From: Pseudomonadota bacterium
Lineage (GTDB): Bacteria > Pseudomonadota > Alphaproteobacteria > Rhizobiales > Devosiaceae
Length of the DNA: 64,000 nt
Assembly: GCA_023428425.1 (NCBI GenBank)
Contig: JAEYYP010000017.1
Coordinates: 1 to 64,000 of the forward strand
Reading direction: 5' to 3'
How positions within the stretch are numbered: the stretch's first letter is position 1; each line of letters opens with the position of its first letter. A program made the position numbers and the translations under genes. Of the stretch, positions 34,039-44,600 are shown piece after piece. Under the pieces are notes generated by a model. That model worked only from the letters and a program-made list of their open reading frames with translations, searched no databases and was not told the origin of the DNA.

Positions 34039-35006
34039 CCAAGCAACTCGAGATCAAGGATGTCGACGTCACCTTCTCGTCCGGCTTCGGCGGGCGGGAC
34101 AAGAAACATGCCCTAAGCAACCTGTCGCTGACGGTCGGTGGGCCGAACCCGGCGATCACCGCCGTGGTGGGCGAAAGCGGCAGCGGCAAGACCACGTTGA
34201 TCCGCCTGCTGCTCGGCTTCCAGGCGCCAACCTCGGGCACCGTGTCCTACGATGGCAAACCGATCGCCGGCCTGAACGCGGCGGACCAGAAGATCTTCCG
34301 GCGCGAAGTGCAGGCCATCTTCCAGGACCCGTTCGACGTCTTCAATCCGTTCTACAAGATCGATCATCCGCTGCTCGCGCCATTGGCCGCCTTCGACATC
34401 ACGCGTTCGCGCGACGAGGCCTATGCGAAGATCGAGGCGGCACTGCGCAGCGTCGGGCTCGACCCGGCCCAGACCCTGGGGCGCTATCCTCACCAGTTGT
34501 CGGGCGGCCAGCGCCAGCGCGTGATGATCGCCCGGGCGCTGCTGCTCGACCCGGCGATCATCCTCGCCGATGAACCCGTGTCGATGGTGGATGCTTCGCT
34601 GCGCTCGACCATTCTGGAAATTCTCTATGGCCTCAACCGGGACCACGGCATCTCGCTCATCTACGTGACGCATGACCTCACGACGGCCTACCAGGTGGCG
34701 GACACCATCGTGGTGCTGCATGGCGGGCAGGTCATGGAAGTCGGGGCCGCCGAGGACGTGATCCATCGCCCGCGCCACGCCTACACCCAGGCCTTGATCG
34801 AAGCGGTGCCCTCACCCGATCCGGACAAGCCGTGGAACCTCGAGGACGAGACCCCGCTGCCGCGCTTCTTTGAACCGGGCGAGCAACTCGTGCTGCAACG
34901 CACCGATCCACTGCGTGCCATGGCAGTCCCGGCCAGCTCGGGCGGCGCACCAGTCACCGTCAGCGACATCCAGCGGGACGTTGCAGCGGCGAACCAGGGC
35001 CGCTGA
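34035..35006 (+). CDS. ABC transporter ATP-binding protein (DppF type)
   Basis: Second ATPase, 323 residues: Walker A GESGSGKTT, Q-loop IFQDPFDVFNPF, signature LSGGQRQR, Walker B IILADEPVSMVD, H-loop THDLTTAYQ and C-terminal RPRHAYTQALIEAVPSPDP. The VSMVD form of Walker B is usual in DppF/OppF. The ~60-residue tail after it (PRFFEPGEQLVLQRTDPLRA) is longer than usual and of unknown use. It overlaps DppD by 4 bases and ends the operon. Between it and the next gene (35007-35126) nothing is identifiable. Confidence 0.93.
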   Translation: MTKQLEIKDVDVTFSSGFGGRDKKHALSNLSLTVGGPNPAITAVVGESGSGKTTLIRLLLGFQAPTSGTVSYDGKPIAGLNAADQKIFRREVQAIFQDPFDVFNPFYKIDHPLLAPLAAFDITRSRDEAYAKIEAALRSVGLDPAQTLGRYPHQLSGGQRQRVMIARALLLDPAIILADEPVSMVDASLRSTILEILYGLNRDHGISLIYVTHDLTTAYQVADTIVVLHGGQVMEVGAAEDVIHRPRHAYTQALIEAVPSPDPDKPWNLEDETPLPRFFEPGEQLVLQRTDPLRAMAVPASSGGAPVTVSDIQRDVAAANQGR

Positions 35007-35126
35007 GCGGCGCTCCCATCGTCGGCTACATCTCGAGCTCCCCCGCGGCGTAAACCAAACGTCGCGGTCGTCCGGGCGGGGGGCAGCTGCTTGTGCTACC
35101 TGACGAGCAACAGCACGAGAGCGCCT

Positions 35127-36437
35127 ATGCATCTTTCAGGTGTGGACACCGTCGAAAAGCCGTCGAGCCACGCCTCGACCGATGTTCGCGTGCTGATTGT
35201 CGCCGAACATGCGTCGTCGCGGTTTGGCGGCGAGGCGATGTTGCCGCTGCAGTACTTCAGGCACCTCAGGCGGCGCGGGCTCGACGTGACGATGGTCCTG
35301 CACGAGCGCTGCCGCAGCGCGATGGAAGCCGACTTCGGCGCCGATTGCCCGGATATCCGCTACGTGCCGGACAGTGCCATCAACGTGCTGTGCTACCGGA
35401 TCGGCAGCCGACTGCCAAAGTTCATCGGCGACTTTTCCTTCGGCGCCTTGAGTCATCTCGACACCCAGATCCGCCAGCGGCGACTGGTGCGCGAGATCGT
35501 CCGAGAGAAGCGGATACAGGTGGTGCACGAGCCCATTCCCGTATCCCCCATGATGCCGTCCCTGATGCACGATGTCGGGGCTCCGGTCATCATCGGCCCG
35601 ATGAACGGTGGCATGGACTTTCCGCCGGCCTACCGACCCCGGTTCGACGTTTCAGGCACGTTCGTCCGGTTGCTGCGGCTGACGGCGAACGTGATGAACC
35701 GGCTCATACCCGGCAAGCGTCGCGCCGAGGTGCTGCTGGTCGCCAACGAACGGTCCCGGGCGGCACTGCCCCGTTCGGTGTTTCCCGAGCGGGCGAGACT
35801 GCTGGTCGAGAACGCCGTGGATCTGGAGGTTTTCGGTGCCGGACAGGCGGCAGCATCCGACACGCCGGAAGCGACGCCCCGCATCTGCTATGCCGGGGCG
35901 GTGATCCCGCTGAAACACGTCGACCTGATTGTCCAGGCCTGCTTGCTACTGAAGGCCCGTGGTCGCGACTTCGTCCTCGACATCTTCGGTGATGGCAGCA
36001 GCATGGACCACGTGCGGACGCTGGCCGCGCCGCTGGGCGACCGGGCCGTCTTTCACGGCTATGTCAGCCAGACCGTCCTGGCGGCGGGCCTCCGCAGTGC
36101 CGACATGCTGGTGCTGAGCAGCATGCGAGAGTGCGGCGGCGCGGTGGTACTCGAGGCGATGGCCTCGGGCCTGCCGGTCATCGCGACGAACTGGGGCGGC
36201 CCTGCGGACTATGTGGACCAGACCTGCGGCATCCTTCTCGATCCGGTTGCGCCCTCAGAGTTCGTGCCGGCCCTCGCCGAGGCGATCGACAGCCTGCTGC
36301 TCGATCCGGCTCGCCGCCGCGCGATGGGACAGTCCGGGAAGCGCCGGATCGAGACCGCGTTCAACTGGAACACCAAGATCGACTACATCGTCGATCTCTA
36401 CCGCGAAGCGGCGGGCGTCGCCCCGGACCGGCGCTAG
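35127..36437 (+). CDS. Glycosyltransferase family 4-like protein
   Basis: A 436-residue GT-B glycosyltransferase, first gene of the polysaccharide region. N-terminal acceptor domain (VLIVAEHASSRFGGEAMLPL, VGAPVIIGPMNGGMDFPP), C-terminal nucleotide-sugar domain (RICYAGAVIPLKHVDLIVQA, VFHGYVSQTVLAAGLRSADM and the E-x7-E motif SMRECGGAVVLEAMASGLPV). The SRFGGEAMLP opening and the 'IGPMNGGMDFPP' stretch are found in a set of EPS transferases of Hyphomicrobiales. I chose the ATG at 35127; an alternative at 35091 adds residues without homology. Its stop TAG shares CTAG with the convergent flavin reductase gene. Confidence 0.88.
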   Translation: MHLSGVDTVEKPSSHASTDVRVLIVAEHASSRFGGEAMLPLQYFRHLRRRGLDVTMVLHERCRSAMEADFGADCPDIRYVPDSAINVLCYRIGSRLPKFIGDFSFGALSHLDTQIRQRRLVREIVREKRIQVVHEPIPVSPMMPSLMHDVGAPVIIGPMNGGMDFPPAYRPRFDVSGTFVRLLRLTANVMNRLIPGKRRAEVLLVANERSRAALPRSVFPERARLLVENAVDLEVFGAGQAAASDTPEATPRICYAGAVIPLKHVDLIVQACLLLKARGRDFVLDIFGDGSSMDHVRTLAAPLGDRAVFHGYVSQTVLAAGLRSADMLVLSSMRECGGAVVLEAMASGLPVIATNWGGPADYVDQTCGILLDPVAPSEFVPALAEAIDSLLLDPARRRAMGQSGKRRIETAFNWNTKIDYIVDLYREAAGVAPDRR

Positions 36438-37045
36438 GACGCCGGAGCCAGCGTCAGGTAATGGCGCTGATGGTAGACCAGCGGCTTCACATGCGGAAAC
36501 ACCGTCGTTTCCTTGACCTCGAGCAGAACGATCTCGTGATCGCCTCCATCCAGCCGGTCGCGCACACTGCAGTCCAGCCACAAGGTTCCGCCCGGAATGT
36601 GAACGGCCCCTTCAGGCCTCACCTCGAAGTCGATGCCGCTGAAGCGATCGCCGGTGCGGGCCGCAAGCTGGCGGCTCAGCGCCTCCTGGTCTGCGCCCAG
36701 CACGGTGAGACCGATCCGCGGCAGACGACGGAGGCGTGACCAGGTGAAGGACTGGCGCGCCATGCAGACTGACACAAGCGGTGGATCGAGCGACACCGAG
36801 GTGAACGAGTTGATCGTCATGCCGATGGGGGCGCCGTCATCCATGGCGCACATGGCCACCACACCGGTCGGAAACATCGAGAAGGCGCGGCGCAACGAGG
36901 CTTCCGACACCCTGTCCGCTGGCGTTTCGAACCTCTCGCGGTCGATGTGGCTATCGAGAGCCAGACGCACGTCCCGCAGGTCCGCAGCGTCGTCGTGCAT
37001 AACGGATGCGGCTCTGTCGTCGATTGCCGCCTGCTCCTGGGCCAC
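36434..37045 (-). CDS. Flavin reductase family protein (FMN-dependent)
   Basis: About 203 residues of the flavin-reductase-like split-barrel fold: LRRAFSMFPTGVVAMCAMDD, GMTINSFTSVSLDPPLVSVC, a QEALSRQLAARTGDRFSG loop and WLDCSVRDRLDGGDHEIVLLE. Such enzymes make reduced FMN for a separate monooxygenase. The NRPS at 45349 contains a luciferase-like FMN monooxygenase domain, the only such enzyme in the window, so this reductase is its probable partner. I chose the GTG at 37045, preceded by GAGG; a TTG at 37099 and an ATG at 37000 are alternatives. Confidence 0.85.
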   Translation of the reverse strand: MAQEQAAIDDRAASVMHDDAADLRDVRLALDSHIDRERFETPADRVSEASLRRAFSMFPTGVVAMCAMDDGAPIGMTINSFTSVSLDPPLVSVCMARQSFTWSRLRRLPRIGLTVLGADQEALSRQLAARTGDRFSGIDFEVRPEGAVHIPGGTLWLDCSVRDRLDGGDHEIVLLEVKETTVFPHVKPLVYHQRHYLTLAPAS

Positions 37046-37344
37046 GTCGTGTCCTCGCTGCAATTTGCCTCCGCCAATCCCTAGCACGCAAATAACCAAT
37101 CGCTAACCAATCACGCGTCGTTGAGTTAATCGCGTCGGACGACAGAGCCGCCGCTCAGCATCTTCATGAATTTTCTCTGCAATTCTCCCTTAATTGTTTC
37201 TTAACCGGCGCCGTCGCATCGCGATCATTGACGCGCGGAAGCAGCCCGGAATGATTTTGTTAACCCTGTTCGTTTAGCACTGATTAGGCATAACCGGACG
37301 ATCCCCGTCCCGTCGGTCTGCTGTTTGCGTTCAGGGGTACTCAG
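37046..37344. promoter_or_regulatory. Divergent promoter region, flavin reductase / TolC-like gene
   Basis: About 300 AT-richer bases with no gene. TAACCAATC occurs twice (37093-37101 and 37104-37112), 11 bp apart, one helical turn, suggesting a protein-binding pair. Several further TTAACC elements follow (37200 and 37259 regions). The exact promoters cannot be fixed by eye. Confidence 0.4.
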
Positions 37345-38685
37345 TTGCGAAACATCCGGAGCGCTGTCTCAGTCGGCCTGCTCGCTGCGGCGACCCTCAG
37401 CCTTGCCGCCTGTGCCACTTCCCCGACCCGGACGGCCTGCGCGGGCATCGATTCCACCTCGTGCACCATGTCCGGTGCGAACACGGCCTACTACGGACCG
37501 GTATCTGCCGCGCCCGAGGTGCAGGCCGCCGAGGCGATGAGCAATGCGGCCGCCGCAGGCATCGATCGGGCGGTAGCGCTCTCGATGCCCGACCTCGAGC
37601 TGCGCGGCAGCGCAGGCATCGACACCGGCTCCGGCTACACCGAAGGCTCTTCTGCGGGCTCCTACTCCTATGCCGTGGGGGTCAACGTCCCACTCTACCG
37701 CGGCGGCAGGGATGCAGCTGTGGCCACAGCCCGAGCCGAGCACCAGGTCTCGCTGGAGGCCGTCGCCGACCGGCGGGTGGCCGTCGCCTACGAGATCGTC
37801 ATTTCGCTCACCCAGGCGCGGCAGCTGCGCGAGACGTTGGGCATTCTTGATCGCCAGCAACGGTTGCTGAACCAGTTGCGTATCGACATCAGCCAGGAGG
37901 TCGCAGCCGGCGCGACGAGCCGTGTCGACCTCGACGAAACCGAGCGCCAGCTAGCGCGAATTGCCGTGCTGCGAGAGACAGCGACGCTGGAACTGACGCG
38001 CGCAACCACCGGGCTTCGCCGCCTCGGTGTCGCCGACCAGACGGCGCCCCCCGACGTTTCGAAGGTGGCGCTTGGCGAAAGCGAGCAGGCGCTCATCGAG
38101 CTGGCGCTGCGCAACAATCCTCGCATCCGGCAAAGCATGGCACTGGTCGAGGTGGCGAATTCCCGGGTCGCCGAGACCAGAGGCACGTTGGAGCCGTCGG
38201 TGGACGCCCAGTTCGAGCTCTATGGCCAGGAGGCGCAGTCCGCCGGAAACTTCGGCTCGCCCGGTGGCCGCGCCACGCTGCAGTTCTCGCTGCCCTTCGA
38301 CCTGAACGGCGCCGGCAAGGCGACCATCGAGCAGCGAGCGGACGAGGTGGAGGCGTCACGCTTCACGCTTCAGGCGGCGCGCGACGGCGTGACCGCCGCG
38401 GTCAGCGCCGCCTTTGATCGCCGCCAGCAGGCCCGGAAACTCCACAAACTGGCGCAGCGCGAAGTCGATGGCGCGACCGCGCTGCTCAGCAGCATGCAGG
38501 CCGAACGCAAGGTCGGCGAGCGCACCGCGCGAGACGAACTCGGCGCACTCGAAAGCCTGCGATCGGCGCAGCTTGGCCTTGCGGCAGCACGCTTCGAACT
38601 GCGCGCCGCCGAATACGCCCTGGCGGCGGAGACCGGGCTGATCATCGAGCTGTTCGAGACCTCGGTTCACATCGCGGCGCTGTGA
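37345..38685 (+). CDS. TolC-like outer membrane efflux lipoprotein
   Basis: 446 residues. A lipoprotein signal with lipobox LAAC (residues ~19-22) is followed by the outer-membrane-efflux repeats: PLYRGGRDAAVATARAEHQV, YEIVISLTQARQLRETLGIL and a second repeat with FSLPFDLNGAGKATIEQRAD. It forms trimeric channels for polysaccharide or small-molecule export. The start is a TTG preceded by AGGGG; no better start upstream. It converges on the PKS gene with a 3-base gap. Either the NRPS/PKS product or the polysaccharide could be its cargo; no inner-membrane pump is beside it. Confidence 0.85.
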   Translation: MRNIRSAVSVGLLAAATLSLAACATSPTRTACAGIDSTSCTMSGANTAYYGPVSAAPEVQAAEAMSNAAAAGIDRAVALSMPDLELRGSAGIDTGSGYTEGSSAGSYSYAVGVNVPLYRGGRDAAVATARAEHQVSLEAVADRRVAVAYEIVISLTQARQLRETLGILDRQQRLLNQLRIDISQEVAAGATSRVDLDETERQLARIAVLRETATLELTRATTGLRRLGVADQTAPPDVSKVALGESEQALIELALRNNPRIRQSMALVEVANSRVAETRGTLEPSVDAQFELYGQEAQSAGNFGSPGGRATLQFSLPFDLNGAGKATIEQRADEVEASRFTLQAARDGVTAAVSAAFDRRQQARKLHKLAQREVDGATALLSSMQAERKVGERTARDELGALESLRSAQLGLAAARFELRAAEYALAAETGLIIELFETSVHIAAL

Positions 38686-38688
38686 TGG

Positions 38689-41600
38689 CTACTCGGCCGC
38701 GATCCGCAACGGTTCTGCCCGCCTGTCGGCCTCGGCCAGGGCGCTGCTGAGCCGACTGGCCAGGACGCGGACGAAGGGTTCGAGCACCATGCTGTCATGG
38801 TCCCCGGCAACTTCCTGAACCTGCAAGTCGGCGACGTAGGGCGTCCAGCCATTGTCTTCCTCGGCCGGGTTGCGCCCGTATTGCAGGCGGCGCCCGTCGC
38901 TCAGGTGGTAGAGTACATTGAGCCGGGGTCGCATGAGCAGCACCTGTGCCGAAAGCGGCCGGGGCTGATAGCGCGACAGGGACCTGCGGAAGGCCGCCTC
39001 GATCGTCAGGTCATGGAACTGGGTTGCACCCTGCTCCGCACCCAGCGCTGCGACCTTCTCCTGCTGGCTGGCCGACCACTCCCGCCGGTTGCGCAGCCAC
39101 TCGCCAACGAAACCGATGCCCGACCGACGAAGGTCCTGCAGCTTCATGTCCAGTCGATCGCGCAGACTGAGCACGTATTCACGCGGAAAGGGCGTGTCGA
39201 GCATGACAACGATCGAGACGTCCTCGCCGGCCTGCCGCAGCTGCTGCGCCATCTCATAGGCGATCAGGCCACCGCCGGAATACCCCGCGAGCAGATAGGG
39301 CCCATGGGGCTGCACGGTGCGGATTTCGGCAATGTAGTCGCGGGCCGCGTCCTCGAAAGTCTCATGGGGCTCCTGCCCACCATACAGCCCGCGCGCCTGC
39401 AGTGCGTAGACGGGCCGGGTCTGTCCGAGATGCAAGGCCAGCTGGCGGAGGTTGAGCACGTTGCCGAACATGCCGGCACAGATGAACAAGGGAGTTCCGC
39501 CGCTCGTGGCGCCAACGCTCATCGGCACCAGATGGATCGGCTTGTCTCCGCCCGCCGGGGCCGACACAGGCAATTGGGCCGGTTCGGGCGCCGCGCTGCC
39601 AGTACCGATGAGGGCGGCGCAGGTGGCGATCGTCGGCGCTTCGAACAGCGCGGAGATCGGCAGATCGACGGCGAACTCCTTCTTGATCATCCGGAACAGC
39701 CGGACGGCAGTGAGCGAGTGACCGCCGAGGTCGAAGAAACTGTCGTCGACACCGATCCTGGCCACACCGAGCAACTCGCTCCAGAATTCGGCCAGCTTGC
39801 GCTCCACCGGATCACGTGGAGCGACGAAGGCGCTGTCGAGTTCCGGGCGATCAAAGCCCCCATCGGCGGCCGCGACCGGCTCGGGAACCGATGCCGAGCG
39901 CTGGCGCAGCATTTCGAGGTCCATCGAACTGACGATTGGCTGGCTTGCTCTCGTGGCCAAGGCACGCAGCATGGCGTCGAAGCCCTCGGCCGGGAGGATG
40001 CCGTGCCGGACCTGGGCGGCGAGTTTCGCAGTTGCGGTGGAGTTGGACCGCGCGGCCGGCGGCGCGCGCTCGGCGGTCGTCGCGGCGGGCACGAAGCCGG
40101 CGTCGAGACGCTTCATGACGAAGCGCTCGGCCTCGAACACGACCCGACCATCGAGGGTGGTGATGGTCACATTGAAACTCGCAAAGCCCGTGGCGTCGCC
40201 GCGAACGAGCCGCACATGGCTCCTGACGTCATCCGGCAAAGGGCCATGCACCGTGATGCTGCCATATGACATCGGCACCCATAAAGCCGACGAAGCGGCG
40301 AAACCGGGCGCAAGGCCCATGGCGAAGCCGGTCGCGATATCGAGCAGCGCCGGGTGCAACAGCGTGCCCGTCTGGGCGTCCGAGCGATACCGCTCGGCGA
40401 GGCTGATCTCGGCGACGGCTTCATCCGCCCCGAAAGCGGTCATTCGCAGCACCTGCCAACGCGGCCCGAACTTGATGCGGCCATCCTGAACGGACCGCAA
40501 CGGTGTGTCTGACGCCACGGCGCGCTGACCGAGGCGTGCCAGTACACCTTCCAGGTCCAGATGGTCTGGGCCGGCATCGCGCCGGGGCCGCAGCACGGCC
40601 TCGGCATGAGTGACGAACCCCTCGGCGTCGGTGCCGGCCGAAATGACCGCGCGCCAGCCGCCCTGGGCTGGCTGCAGCGCCGCGCGCAGCGTCGTGCGGG
40701 CTCCGGTTTTCACGAGCAATGGCGAGAGGAACACGAGGTCCTCGAGCACGAAGGCGTCGCCCAGTTCGCACTCGGCGGCAAGTTGCGCGAGGACCTCTAT
40801 GTAGCCCGTGCCCGGCAATACCGGCTCGCCGGCAGTGGTCCGGTGCTCGTCGAGCATCCAGTGGCTATCGGGTCCGATCTCTGCTTCGAGCGCTGGCGGA
40901 TTCTCGCCGTCGTCCACCCAGCGGCTGAAGAACGGACCACGGGCCGGAGAGGTCGTCCGTTGCGCCGCACCAGGTTCGGCCGTGGCGCGGGCAGCTAGCC
41001 CGACTTCGTTCCACACGCCCCAATGAATCGCTACTGTCCGCCGGTCGCTGCGCCACGCCTCGGCGTCGGCATAGGCATTGAGGTAGGCGTTGGCGGCGAC
41101 GTAGTCGACCTGGCCGGCCGGAGCGATGTCGGTGCTGGTCGAGGAGAACAGCACGAATAGGTCGAGCGGCTTGTCGTCGAACAACTGGTGCAGCACCGCG
41201 GTGCCGTGCAGCTTGGGTGAGAGCACCGCCTCGATGCGGTCGATCGTCTTCAGCGCAATCAGATCGTCGTCGACGAGGCCCGCGGCATGCAGGATGCCGT
41301 TGATCGGGCCGAACTGTGCCTCCGCCGCTGACACGACGCGCGCCATGTCTTCGGGGTTGGCCACGTCGCCTGACAGGTACAGCACCGCGTGACCGGCCTG
41401 TTCCAGCGCCTCGATCTGCTCGAGGGCACGCCGCAGCCGGTCGTTGCGGGCGCGGGTCCGGATCTGCAGCGGCCAGTCGGCGCGCGACGGCAGGGTCGTG
41501 CGACCGGCAAGGACGATACGGGCGTTGAAGCGTTCGGCCAGTTGCCGAGCCATCACCAGGGCCAGGTCGCCCAGGCCGCCGGTGATGAGGTAGACGCCGC

Positions 41601-44600
41601 TGTCGCGGAAGCCGGCATCGCGGCTGTCGACCAAAGGCAGTGACCGATAGCTGCGCGACCAGCGGCGGCCGCTCCGGTACGCCACGATCTCCGACGACGG
41701 GGCGGCGAACAGATCGTCCAGTAGTTGCGTCAGCACGGGCTGCAGCGGGTCTGCTGCAGCCTCGGGCCGGCGACCGAGCCAGTTGCGCCCGGCCTTGCCG
41801 CGGGTAGGCAGTTGCAGGTCGATCACCCGGACGTCGAGACTGCCGATCTCCTTGGGGATGGTCATCGCCGGCCCCAGGATCGTTGCCTTTGCCGGGTAAG
41901 GAAGCGCCTCCTCGCCGACGCGCTGCATGCCGTTGGTGACGACCGTCGCCTGTCGCTGCTCGCTGCTGCCGGCTTCGTCGATTGCCTGCGCGAGACCCAG
42001 CAGGCTGTAGAACCCCTGCTCGAGCAGGCGATTGGCGAAGGTCGAGCCCGGCCGGTGCGACTCCCCCTCGGTTACCAACCACAGGTGAACGATGTTGGCC
42101 GGTACCCCGCCACGCTCCATGAGGGCAGACAGCAAGGCGGAATAGCCCGCCCGTCCATCTTCGGGGCAGAGTGTGTAGGACGCGTCCGAGTGGCGGGCGA
42201 ACGTGTCGCCCACCTGCACAGTCACGACAGAATGACCGCCCGCCCGCAGCGCCGCGACCACCGAGGCACCCAGGCCGGTATCATCAACAAAGACAAGAAA
42301 CGACGTGGGGTCGCTGCCGGCATCCACGTCGACATCGGGGACCGACTGACGCCAGCTCGGCCGATAGCCCCAGTCGACCATCTCAGGCAGCTTCGTCAAT
42401 TCGAGCTCGGCTTCGGGGGCGGTCGTCGGAGACGTGCCCGGCTCGATGAAATAGTGCTGGTGCTGGAAGGCATAGGTGGGGAGTGGCACGCGCCGCGCGC
42501 CGGTGCCGGCCCAGATCTGCTCCAGCGGCACACTCAATCCCGTCGCCCAGGCCCGGCCGAGCGCCGACACCAGATGCACATGGTCATCGGTGGTGTCATC
42601 GGCATGCGGCAGGCTGTTGATCACCTGGTTCGCGGTAATACCGGGTTGCAGCTTGCTGAGCGACGACAGTCCCCGTCCGGGTCCGACCTCGATGTAGATG
42701 CGATCGGCCTCGGCGGCGAGCAAGGCAAGCCCGCGGCCGAATTGCACGGTGGAGCGGAGGTGCCGCACCCAGTAGCCGGGGTCGCGTGCCTCGGCGTCCG
42801 ACAACCAGTTTCCGGTGAGGTTCGAGGCGATCGGAATGGTCGGCGCGCGCAGCACGATACTGCGGAGGAAGGCCTCGAAGCGCGGCAGGATCGCGTCGAG
42901 CATGCGCGAATGGGCGGCAATGTCGATCGGGACCCGCGAAGCATCGACACCCCGCTCGGCAAGCGACAGGCGAAAGCGCTCGAGATCCTCGTTGCGGCCG
43001 GAGACCACGCAGAGTTCGGGCGCATTGACGGAGGCCAGGTCGAGGTCCAGAGGCAGGATGTCCTGCAGCTCCGCCGCAGACAACGGCACGCTCAGCATGC
43101 CGCCCGGCTCGACCGTATCGAAGAGTTCGCCGCGCAGCCGCACGAGCCGCACCGCATCGCCCAGACTCAGCACGCCCGCGACGCAGGCCGCCGCGTTCTC
43201 GCCCATGGAATGGCCGATCAGGGCACGCGGCGTCACGCCGTGCCGCAGCCAGAACCGGGCTACTGCCACCTCGACGATGAGGATGGCGGGCAGTTGCACC
43301 GATGGACGCAGGAAGTGCGTCGCGGCCGCCGCACCGTCGGGGCCAAGCCACACGCGGCGGATTTCCGCGGCGGCATCGGGCGGCAGGGCCGCCAGTCCTT
43401 CCTCGATGTCGGCGCGAAACTGCGTGTCGCCATCGTAGAGGCCGCGGGCCATTCCCGGGTGTTGCGCGCCACCGCCGGGGAACAGGAACACCGCTCCGGC
43501 CGGCGCCTCGACGGCGGTATGGGTGAAAGCGCGCCTGGTCGCGGGTTCGGCCAGCAGCTCGATGGCCTCCGCGCGGTCGCGAACCGCCAGCACCCGGCGG
43601 TGCTCGAAGTGCTTGCGCCCCTTGTACAGGGTGAAGCTCGCATCGGCCAGCGACAGGTCGGGGTTCGTGGCAAGGCTTTCGCCCAGCCTGACCATCGCCG
43701 TATCGAGCGCCTTCTTCGATTTCGCTGCGAAGGTGAGGAGGGTCGGGGCGGTCGCGTGGCCCCTGCCCGCAACAGTTGCGGGCGGCTGCTCGATGATGAC
43801 GTGAGCATTGGTGCCCCCGACGCCGAGGGAGTTCACGGCGGCGCGGCGCGGCGCGCTCCCATTCGGCCAGGGGGTGAGCCGGTCGTTGACGATGAAGGGG
43901 CTGCGGGCGAAATCGATCGCCGGGTTGGGCTTGTCGTAGCCAAGGGTCGGGGGCAGTTCACCATGCTTGACCGCCAGCGTCGCCTTGATGAGGCCCACCA
44001 CGCCGGCGGCGGTGTCCAGGTGGCCGATATTGGTCTTGACCGAGCCGACGCGACAGAAGCCGGTGCGGTCGGTGCTCTGGCGGAACGCCTGCGTCAGTGC
44101 CTCGATCTCGATCGGATCGCCCAGATAGGTGCCGGTGCCGTGGCATTCGACATAGCCGATGCTGTCGGCGTCGACGCCGGCGAGACCCTGTGCCTCGATG
44201 ATGGCTTCGGCCTGTCCGGTCACGCTTGGCGCCAGGTAGGTCGCCTTGGTCGCGCCGTCGTTGTTGACCGCACTGCCCTTGATGATGCCGTGGATGTGGT
44301 CGCCGTCGGCCAGTGCGTCGGAAAGGCGTCGCAGCATGACAACGCCCACGCCACTGCCGAACACCGTGCCGGCGGCCCGGTGGTCGAAGGCGTGACAATG
44401 GCCGTCGGGCGAGAGGATCTCACCCTCCTGGAACAGATAGCCGCGACGATGCGGAAACTCGATCGTCACGCCTCCGGCGATCGCCGTCTCGCATTCGCCC
44501 GACAGCAGGCTCTGGCAGGCGAGGTGGACGGCGACGAGCGAGGACGAGCAGGCCGTCTGCACGCTGACGCTCGGGCCACGCAGGTTGAACGTGAATGATG

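Noticed and set aside
37345..38685. TolC-like protein as an AcrAB-TolC drug efflux gene
   Set aside because: No RND or adaptor genes are nearby. Export of the local polysaccharide or NRPS/PKS product fits the context better, though it is unproven.
41725..44598. A 957-codon open frame on the plus strand, antisense to the PKS gene
   Set aside because: The opposite strand encodes clear KS, AT and KR motifs. In high-GC DNA third-position bias leaves antisense frames open; the antisense product is Arg/His/Asp-rich with no domain.
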